10,577 bases of DNA, taken from the NCBI GenBank assembly GCA_964502785.1, contig CAZCXW010000047.1:1-10577 (forward strand), in the 5' to 3' direction. The notes under the pieces are model-generated. The model did not search any database. It was not told the DNA's origin and worked only from the letters and a program-made list of their open reading frames with translations. Below are positions 6,216 to 10,577 of the stretch, piece after piece. Position 1 is the stretch's first letter. Each line of letters begins with the position of its first letter. The translations under genes and the position numbers were made by a program. This DNA is from JAGVYE01 sp964502785 (GTDB lineage Archaea; Nanobdellota; Nanobdellia; Woesearchaeales; GW2011-AR9).

Positions 6216-6992
6216 ATGTTGTACGTCCATAAACTGAATCAGCTTACCGTTAAAAGCGCAGAGGTGGAAAGTGTCTATCTTATTCGCGAGCTTAAGCAAA
6301 AAGCTTCTTTTCCACTCCAAGAGAAACATTTTACTTCAATTTTTCAGGAATTTTTTATTTCACCAACGGATAAAAATCTTATGGAACAGGCCATTTCTCT
6401 GCTTCCTCTGACAATCGAGAAAATTGAGATGATTTCGACTGAAAAGAATCCTCTGCATGAGTCGTTTAACCTGCAAAGGTCGGTCCAGATCTTAAAGGAA
6501 ATGCCTGCTGCATTAACGAATAATTTGCATTACACGCAGGAGATCTCTGAATGGCAGAATGGAGCATTTATTCCAGATACTGTGGCGTTGTTGAATATAA
6601 TACCCCGCTTGCGGACAAAGGAAGAGAAAGTAGGACACAATACAAGATTAAATACGCCGTTTCAAAAAATCTTGCGAAACACTGATTTTGCTTTTCGCAG
6701 CAATGATATTGTGAATGAAGGCCACGTTACAGCAATACAGGGGTTAAGCGAGAGTATGAATAAAGGATTTTTTTTCCATTTTTCATTGGAAGAAGAACTT
6801 AGGAAAGTTGATTTTAATAGCCTAAAATTGCGTTTGCCGGCAGCGAAAATCACTGAAGCCGAAGAGATTCGAGGAGACATTCAGATATTGCAAAAAGGAA
6901 TCGAGCGCGCTTACGATGTTAATATGCGGATGGTGAACAAAGCTTTAGTTTTGTATGCTGCCGTTAAGTGGATGAATCAGGGGCAGGCGTAG
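6216..6992 (+). CDS. 258-aa cytoplasmic protein, function unknown
   Basis: I do not recognise this protein. It has no signal peptide, membrane segment or Cys residues and looks mostly helical, with charged amphipathic stretches (about 15-45, 85-105, 205-255). The middle (about 110-200) is richer in Asn, Arg and Phe and may be a separate domain. A good Shine-Dalgarno (AGAGGTGA, 6202-6209) sits 6 nt before the ATG, in contrast to the leaderless-looking genes nearby. It follows the AAA+ regulator in the same direction, and its leader carries a hairpin and the 27-nt repeat. That context suggests a regulated gene, possibly controlled by the neighbour. It ends 35 nt from the convergent lipoprotein gene with no clear terminator between them. 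Confidence 0.85.
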   Translation: MLYVHKLNQLTVKSAEVESVYLIRELKQKASFPLQEKHFTSIFQEFFISPTDKNLMEQAISLLPLTIEKIEMISTEKNPLHESFNLQRSVQILKEMPAALTNNLHYTQEISEWQNGAFIPDTVALLNIIPRLRTKEEKVGHNTRLNTPFQKILRNTDFAFRSNDIVNEGHVTAIQGLSESMNKGFFFHFSLEEELRKVDFNSLKLRLPAAKITEAEEIRGDIQILQKGIERAYDVNMRMVNKALVLYAAVKWMNQGQA

Positions 6993-7027
6993 ATTATCAG
7001 AACACTAGCTAAGACTTCAAAGGAAAT

Positions 7028-7420
7028 TTAATCTTTATCTGCGCTATACGCAACAGCAAGGTTACCAATAAACTCGAGGTGTGTTACTTTCTTAATGTGC
7101 TCAGGAAGCAATGGTTTAACGCCTAAACATTTTTCGATGTAATCTTCACGGGCTCTATTACCAGCAAGGTTCCGCGCCAAAGTTTCATTTCTAATGAGCT
7201 GGGGGATTTCCGCCGTGCCGATGCATCCATATCTCTGTCTTAATTGTTCAATGGGATCCATTTCTTGCGGTCCTGAAATAGTTGAGTTATATGCAGTTGT
7301 ATTGTATGTTGGATGGACGCCGGCGCATCCAAGCATTGTATTTATGACAAGAGCGGTTAAGCTCAATAACACATTTCGCATTCTTAAAGAAATTCTAAAG
7401 CAGATTTTATGGTTTTTCAT
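7028..7420 (-). CDS. small lipoprotein-like secreted protein, unknown function
   Basis: A 130-aa protein with a basic N-terminus, a hydrophobic stretch (about 16-30) and MLGCAG at 29-34, giving Cys32 as a possible lipid-modified residue. The -3 and -2 positions (Met, Leu) fit the lipobox poorly, so plain secretion or a membrane anchor is also possible. The mature part is short and soluble: a Tyr/Thr/Ser-rich linker (35-50), then two cysteines (about Cys66 and Cys98) that could form a disulfide. I recognise no family. The start at 7420 gives a long N-region; Met14 (start at 7381) would give a more usual signal peptide. An A+T-rich TATA-like stretch (7431-7441) lies 11-21 nt before the upstream start. 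The gene is convergent with the 258-aa gene and divergent from the Tat protein gene. Confidence 0.65.
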   Translation of the reverse strand: MKNHKICFRISLRMRNVLLSLTALVINTMLGCAGVHPTYNTTAYNSTISGPQEMDPIEQLRQRYGCIGTAEIPQLIRNETLARNLAGNRAREDYIEKCLGVKPLLPEHIKKVTHLEFIGNLAVAYSADKD

Positions 7421-7500
7421 ACAATTTTTTGGTATTTATTCATTGTCAAGAAGAAAAAGTCTTCTTTCGTTGCTAAAAATGAAAAAATGATCCCTTTACC

Positions 7501-7507
7501 TTTAAAG
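7501..7507 (+). promoter_or_regulatory. TATA-like box of the Tat-signal protein gene
   Basis: TTTAAAG, 30 nt before the ATG at 7537, with no Shine-Dalgarno, is consistent with a message having a very short or no leader. Confidence 0.4.
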
Positions 7508-7536
7508 TAGTCTGCTTTCTTTGATTTTATAGCTTC

Positions 7537-8529
7537 ATGTTTGAAGAGACTAGTTTCGGAATAGATGGAATAAAAGTAGGAAGAAGAAAACTGTTGCAGT
7601 TTACTGCTTGCACCATTGCTTCAAAATTGCTCACTATGCCAACTCCCGTTTTTGCCAAACCTTCTCGCTTGGAATTGCTTGTTACTTTCCATGATGATCG
7701 TCTTTCTTCCATCGTTCCCGAGTATCAGCGAGCAGTGCGATATTGGGACGATGACGGCCTTTCCATTTGGAATTATTTGGAAACGGCAGCGGCCAAGGAA
7801 CGTTTTGCACGTTATGTGATTAAAATGGATACTTTGAATAAACAAGAGTATATTTATGATTTGGAAGATGAAGAGTATAAAACAAAAAATCCCGGCAAAA
7901 AAATCGATGAGGAACGTCCTTTCGTCTGCCGTCATTTTGCTCGTAAAATGTATTATCGTTATCGAAAGCTTGAAGAGCATTTAGACTGGACTGCCAGCGA
8001 TGAATTATATAAAATAGGCCGCGCACCTCAAAAATTTCGGATTCCCATTCGGGAAGTCGAAGTAACTTTTCCTTTAGCTTCTGAACATAAACGACCGCAT
8101 GCGGTTTCTGCGGTGTATCTTGGCGGAAATTCGTATCAGGCTGAGAATTGGCTCTTTTTTGATCCGCAAAGCGACGGAGTGCTTTTTCGTTCGTTATCAT
8201 ATCAATGGGATGGAAAAGGGAACATTTTTACAATCTATCCTGACCATAAGCTTCCTTTAGATAAGGAAACAAAAAGCCCGATTGAGACGTATGCTGCTTT
8301 AGAAAACCCAAGCGTCGTTAAGTTTGCGATAAATAAAAATGGCAACGTTGTTCCGGTCTTTGGCACCGGGAACCAGATTCTAACCAAAGGTATTTATCAA
8401 CATGATTATGCGTCAGTAGAAAGTCAGTTTCCATGGTCTGATCAGAAAAAGACATTGACAGTCATTCAAGCTTCTGGTAATTTTACGTTTGATGAAATCA
8501 TGCTTTTGTTAGAAAAGAGGAAACGTTAG
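7537..8529 (+). CDS. Tat-signal secreted protein with transglutaminase-like Cys-His-Asp pattern
   Basis: A 330-aa exported protein. GRRKLLQF (15-22) is a twin-arginine signal followed by a hydrophobic stretch and a VFA cleavage site at 38-40, so the protein is probably exported folded by Tat. In the mature part three motifs come in the order and context of transglutaminase-like (papain-fold) enzymes: FVCRHFARKMYYRYR with Cys131, PHAVSAVYLGG with His188, and WLFFDPQSD with Asp209. The spacing (57 and 21 residues) fits that superfamily, which includes proteases, amidases and cross-linkers. Residues 215-330 form a further beta-rich part I do not recognise. The assignment rests on motif order by eye, not on a search. 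Start: the ATG at 7537 places the twin Arg normally and follows a TATA-like box at 30 nt. The 3' end is 17 nt from the convergent signal peptidase gene. Confidence 0.75.
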   Translation: MFEETSFGIDGIKVGRRKLLQFTACTIASKLLTMPTPVFAKPSRLELLVTFHDDRLSSIVPEYQRAVRYWDDDGLSIWNYLETAAAKERFARYVIKMDTLNKQEYIYDLEDEEYKTKNPGKKIDEERPFVCRHFARKMYYRYRKLEEHLDWTASDELYKIGRAPQKFRIPIREVEVTFPLASEHKRPHAVSAVYLGGNSYQAENWLFFDPQSDGVLFRSLSYQWDGKGNIFTIYPDHKLPLDKETKSPIETYAALENPSVVKFAINKNGNVVPVFGTGNQILTKGIYQHDYASVESQFPWSDQKKTLTVIQASGNFTFDEIMLLLEKRKR

Positions 8530-8546
8530 CAAAATAATGATTGTCG

Positions 8547-9008
8547 TTAATAAATGATGGCTACCACGACACCTTGAATGTCTTCAAAGCGTACTTTGTA
8601 AGGATCCTGTACTGTCGTGTTGTCGCCTTTCACTGTGAAATATAACCCTTCTTTATCTTCAGCTTGGGCGATCACACGATGAATAAAAATTTCTTGTCTG
8701 GTTTTATACGAAATGATATCTCCAATATGGATGTCCTGCGGTTTTTCCGGGAGAATTTCTATCGCGTGCGCATTTTCATCGAGAAAAGGATCCATGCTGT
8801 TGGTGTTTGTGAATTTCGCCCAGGTAGGATTATATACCGAAAAAATAACTTTATCCTGATATACTTTGATTTGCTCTTCTTTAATCCAGTCGCTGGGAGA
8901 GTTTTGTTCGGGCGGACTGATGAATGAAAGATTGAGTTCGGAAATAACAAGAAGAGCAGAAAAGACAATTAAACTCAAGTACAAGAGGATTTTAAATGAT
9001 TTTTTCAT
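8547..9008 (-). CDS. signal peptidase I, archaeal/ER type (S26B)
   Basis: A 153-aa membrane serine protease that removes signal peptides after Sec or Tat export. One N-terminal helix (about 5-23) anchors it with the catalytic domain outside. SMDPFL (71-76) carries the nucleophile Ser71; FIHRVI (108-113) supplies His110, which replaces the Lys general base of bacterial LepB; VKGDN (126-130) supplies Asp129. This Ser-His-Asp set is that of archaeal, ER and SipW-type enzymes. The end of the chain is short, with no second membrane helix. A TATA-like box (GTTTAAATAAAG on the plus strand, 9037-9048) lies about 30 nt before the ATG, and no Shine-Dalgarno is seen. Likely clients nearby are the 870-aa protein and the Tat protein. 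Confidence 0.9.
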   Translation of the reverse strand: MKKSFKILLYLSLIVFSALLVISELNLSFISPPEQNSPSDWIKEEQIKVYQDKVIFSVYNPTWAKFTNTNSMDPFLDENAHAIEILPEKPQDIHIGDIISYKTRQEIFIHRVIAQAEDKEGLYFTVKGDNTTVQDPYKVRFEDIQGVVVAIIY

Positions 9009-9036
9009 GTTTTAGCAGAACAACAATCAACTCTCA

Positions 9037-9048
9037 GTTTAAATAAAG
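9037..9048 (-). promoter_or_regulatory. TATA-like box of the signal peptidase gene
   Basis: Read on the minus strand the element is TTTATTTAAAC, centred about 34 nt before the ATG at 9008. This fits a leaderless or near-leaderless archaeal message. Confidence 0.45.
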
Positions 9049-9150
9049 ACTTCTTTTTAAACTTTTCTTAGTTAATCACTAAAAAGTGGCACTGCTGTGT
9101 TGATTTTCCCACTATTTTTGGAACTTTCCCGGCAAATATTTTTCTCTACA

Positions 9151-9164
9151 AAAACCTTTATATA
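9151..9164 (+). promoter_or_regulatory. BRE and TATA box of the SRP RNA gene
   Basis: AAAACC followed by TTTATATA is a near-consensus archaeal BRE/TATA pair. Transcription would start 25-28 nt downstream, near 9187, exactly where the SRP RNA closing helix begins. It is the strongest promoter seen in the window. Confidence 0.75.
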
Positions 9165-9186
9165 AACATCTATAACCTCATTATTG

Positions 9187-9482
9187 ATAGAGTGGGAGAG
9201 CTAGGCTGGCGCGCTAGCCCTGCGTTGTGACCGTGAATGGGCTTTACACGGAGCCGAAACCTAAAGAAGGGTTGTTGCTGTTGTTGCAGTCCTTTGCTGC
9301 CTCGTAGACAACTTGTCCCGTGGGATGGACTTGAGCGGAACCAGGTCAGATCCGGAAGGAAGCAGCCTTAATGTTCGATCTCCATGTTCATGGGGGTGCA
9401 AGTTCGAGGGGCGCAGAGGGTTCACCTGTCGCTGCAGTAATGATTCGACTAAGGGTGTGCCCCTAAACTCTTTCTTATTCTC
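9187..9482 (+). ncRNA. ffs: signal recognition particle RNA (7S RNA)
   Basis: This is the RNA scaffold of the signal recognition particle, which binds signal sequences as they leave the ribosome. The S-domain core at 9341-9367 (CCAGGTCAGATCCGGAAGG and on) is the SRP54-binding helix 8, with the GGAA tetraloop at 9354-9357 closed by UCC/GGA. Helix 5 pairs 9290-9297 with 9413-9420 and 9300-9304 with 9405-9409. Helix 1 pairs GGGAGAG (9194-9200) with CTCTTTC (9468-9474), which sets both ends. The sequence CCGAAACC (9253-9260) is also common in archaeal SRP RNA. Length near 296 nt is that of archaeal, not short bacterial, 4.5S RNA. The ends are good to about 5 nt and come from the promoter and pairing. 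An unusual extra hairpin lies at 9378-9397. Open frames read across this RNA are not genes. Confidence 0.9.
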
Positions 9483-9581
9483 AACAGGGAAAACTATCTC
9501 TTTTTGTACAAGAATTTTCTGCTTCAGAGTAGAGAAAGTCACATCATTCAAACGCACAGTGAAACAATGATCTTACCGGCG

Positions 9582-9606
9582 CACAAGAAGCAGCGGCTTC
9601 TTTGTG
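9582..9606 (+). other. G+C-richer hairpin downstream of the SRP RNA
   Basis: CACAAGAAGC (9582-9591) pairs with GCTTCTTTGTG (9596-9606) with a single bulged T. No T tract follows. It is too far (about 100 nt) from the RNA end to be its primary terminator. The role is unknown. Confidence 0.5.
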
Positions 9607-9632
9607 GAATAGGCGGAATATTTAAGGTATTT

Positions 9633-9662
9633 TATTAAACGCAATTAAAACTGCGTTTAATA
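9633..9662 (+). repeat. perfect 11-bp inverted repeat next to the CDPS left arm
   Basis: TATTAAACGCA (9633-9643) and TGCGTTTAATA (9652-9662) form a perfect stem with an 8-nt loop. It ends one base before the left arm of the inverted repeat that flanks the CDPS gene, so it may mark the boundary of that module. Confidence 0.6.
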
Positions 9663-9663
9663 G

Positions 9664-9690
9664 TTGTTATATGTAATTGAAAGTGCTCTC
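9664..9690. repeat. left arm of inverted repeat around the CDPS gene
   Basis: TTGTTATATGT (9664-9674) and TTGAAAGTGCTCTC (9677-9690), two bases apart. Both blocks recur as exact reverse complements, in the mirrored order, after the CDPS gene (10512-10522 and 10442-10455). The arm lies outside the gene, 58 nt before its ATG. Confidence 0.85.
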
Positions 9691-9710
9691 TACCTGCTTG
9701 TAATTTTTCA

Positions 9711-9724
9711 GAAAACCATATAAA
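9711..9724 (+). promoter_or_regulatory. BRE/TATA-like promoter of the CDPS gene
   Basis: GAAAACC followed by ATATAAA resembles the SRP RNA promoter and is centred about 28 nt before the ATG at 9749. This predicts a leaderless message and places the promoter inside the inverted repeat, so the module carries its own promoter. Confidence 0.55.
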
Positions 9725-9748
9725 CCAACATCATTTAATTATCATATT

Positions 9749-10432
9749 ATGACAATGCCATCTGTGACTAAAGAATTAAAAGGAGCTGTTTTTGAAACAG
9801 GATACAAAGTTTTTGAAGAAAAGGGGCTTGCTATTATTTGGATGAGTGTGGGGAATCCTTATTTTAATCCTGAAGTTATCAAAAATATCGTAGAGTTTTG
9901 TTCAAAGAAATTTTCTAAAATAAGGATTCTTGTTCCTTTTGAGCCTGCACAATATACTTTTCAAGCTCTCGGCTATGATGAAAATAAAGCCAAGAGTAAA
10001 GCTCGCTTAAATTCTAACAGGCTCAAAAACCACACTCAAAGAGTTTTAGACCAAATAAAAAACAAAAGCTCGGATATTAAAATCATTGATTGGAGTGAAG
10101 ATATTTTACCCAAAGAAGAATACAAAAAATCGCTAAAAGAAATTGAAACTTTGTATTCTACAAATAAGCTTTTTCAAAAAGATTGCGATGCAACAACAGA
10201 ACAAGTTTTGAAAGATAAAACAAAAAAGGATGTTGATTTTGAAAAAGCAGTTAAGATAGGGGTAAAATATCTTCTTGAAGAACTCGCTTTTGTTTTAGCA
10301 AGCCCCTTAATATTTGATGTTTCAAAAACAGCCTATATTTATCATCACAGATGGCCTATCTATGAAAATTTAGTCAATGGAGAATATGATAAAAAGGTTA
10401 GAACCGATGTTGGTTTTCTTTTAGTAAAATAA
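9749..10432 (+). CDS. tRNA-dependent cyclodipeptide synthase (CDPS), NYH subfamily
   Basis: A 227-aa enzyme of the AlbC/YvmC/Rv2275 family, which uses two aminoacyl-tRNAs to make a cyclodipeptide (diketopiperazine) in a ping-pong reaction. The nucleophile lies in WMSVGNPYF (31-39): Ser33 equals AlbC Ser37 and Asn36 equals Asn40. KYLLEELAF (173-181) supplies Tyr174 and Glu178 (AlbC Tyr178, Glu182). Tyr198-His199 in YIYHHRW equals Tyr202-His203. Asn, Tyr and His together place it in the NYH subfamily. Lys/Arg-rich helices (80-104) probably bind tRNA. Length is normal and all key residues are present, so it should be active; the amino acids used cannot be told. The gene looks A+T-richer than most neighbours and sits between inverted repeats. 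No tailoring enzyme (oxidase, P450, methyltransferase) adjoins it in the window. ATG at 9749 is chosen for the TATA spacing; ATG at 9755 is the alternative. Confidence 0.92.
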   Translation: MTMPSVTKELKGAVFETGYKVFEEKGLAIIWMSVGNPYFNPEVIKNIVEFCSKKFSKIRILVPFEPAQYTFQALGYDENKAKSKARLNSNRLKNHTQRVLDQIKNKSSDIKIIDWSEDILPKEEYKKSLKEIETLYSTNKLFQKDCDATTEQVLKDKTKKDVDFEKAVKIGVKYLLEELAFVLASPLIFDVSKTAYIYHHRWPIYENLVNGEYDKKVRTDVGFLLVK

Positions 10433-10441
10433 TCTTATGAC

Positions 10442-10522
10442 GAGAGCACTTTCAACTTCTCCGCTTCGCTCCGACCACGCTGCGCTCTCGCTTCACTGCG
10501 TTACGCTCGGGACATATAACAA
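10442..10522. repeat. right arm of inverted repeat around the CDPS gene, split by a G+C-rich insert
   Basis: GAGAGCACTTTCAA (10442-10455) and ACATATAACAA (10512-10522) are exact reverse complements of the left-arm blocks. Between them lie 56 nt, compared with 2 nt on the left. The inner block begins 10 nt after the CDPS stop codon. Confidence 0.85.
10456..10511. repeat. 56-nt G+C-rich repetitive segment
   Basis: 37 of 56 bases are G or C, in an A+T-rich region. It is built of recurring short motifs (CGCTTCGCTCCG, CGCTGCGCTCTCG, GCGTTACGCTCGG), that is, variants of CGCTNC. GCTCTCG (10484-10490) can pair with CGAGAGC (10441-10447) across the inner repeat block. No open frame of note. It looks inserted between the two blocks of the right arm. 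Confidence 0.7.
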
Positions 10523-10577
10523 GGGAAGCCGTCCCACAATCCTTTTCTAAACTCTAAAATTCACAAATAAAAAATGG

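Noticed and set aside
7621..8200. Minus-strand open frames of 119 and 126 codons inside the Tat-signal protein gene.
   Set aside because: Both are antisense to a gene with a convincing signal peptide and motif pattern, and they read as low-complexity shadow sequence.
9086..9102. Sigma-54-like -24 element TGGCAC.
   Set aside because: The -12 GC at the required spacing is missing, and the site lies between the signal peptidase and SRP RNA promoters, which have TATA boxes.
9261..9570. Open reading frames on both strands of about 85-98 codons.
   Set aside because: They lie across the SRP RNA and its 3' flank, and their translations show no protein-like character.
9633..10577. CDPS gene as an integron cassette between attC sites (GTTATATG on the left, ATATAAC on the right).
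   Set aside because: The core-like ends are suggestive, but no matching ATATAAC lies 60-150 nt before the left GTTATATG. The right site cannot be completed before the window ends, and the extra 14-bp inverted block is not part of attC design. No integrase gene is in view.
1..10577. CRISPR arrays, tRNA genes and transposase genes.
   Set aside because: No regularly spaced repeats, no tRNA cloverleaf signatures and no transposase motifs were seen on either strand by eye.

Overview
The window most likely comes from an archaeon, probably a small-genome lineage such as the DPANN Woesearchaeota/Pacearchaeota group; the phylum is inference. The evidence is: a roughly 300-nt SRP (7S) RNA with an SRP54-binding helix 8; a BRE/TATA promoter (AAAACC followed by TTTATATA) about 30 nt before that RNA; several genes with a TATA-like box 20-35 nt before the start codon and no Shine-Dalgarno (leaderless pattern); and a signal peptidase with the Ser-His-Asp set of the archaeal/ER type. 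Base composition is A+T-rich. Some content looks bacterial: a sigma-54-activator-like AAA+ protein, a lipobox-like protein and a secreted protein with beta-barrel-like character.

Layout. 1-2887: an orphan secreted 870-aa protein, ending at a hairpin/T-tract terminator. 3038-3580: a class I O-methyltransferase, preceded by a strong Shine-Dalgarno and a 21-codon in-frame mini-ORF. 3678-4918 (minus): a two-gene operon of a two-TM potassium-channel-like protein followed by a small multidrug resistance (SMR) transporter. 4962-6014 (plus): an AAA+/Fis-type regulator, divergent from the channel gene. 6216-6992: an orphan 258-aa protein whose leader carries a 27-nt sequence found exactly once more, before the 870-aa gene. 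7028-7420 (minus): a small lipoprotein-like protein. 7537-8529: a Tat-signal protein with a transglutaminase-like Cys-His-Asp pattern. 8547-9008 (minus): signal peptidase I. 9187-9482: SRP RNA. 9749-10432: a tRNA-dependent cyclodipeptide synthase (CDPS).

Much of the window concerns secretion: three exported proteins, a signal peptidase and the SRP RNA lie close together, though they are not one operon. The most notable element is at the right edge. The stand-alone CDPS of the NYH subfamily looks more A+T-rich than its neighbours. It is enclosed by a two-block inverted repeat (11 bp plus 14 bp), and in the right arm a 56-nt G+C-rich repetitive segment separates the blocks. This resembles an acquired cargo module. 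A second pattern worth following is the 27-nt repeat shared by the two orphan genes, one of which sits directly downstream of the AAA+ regulator.
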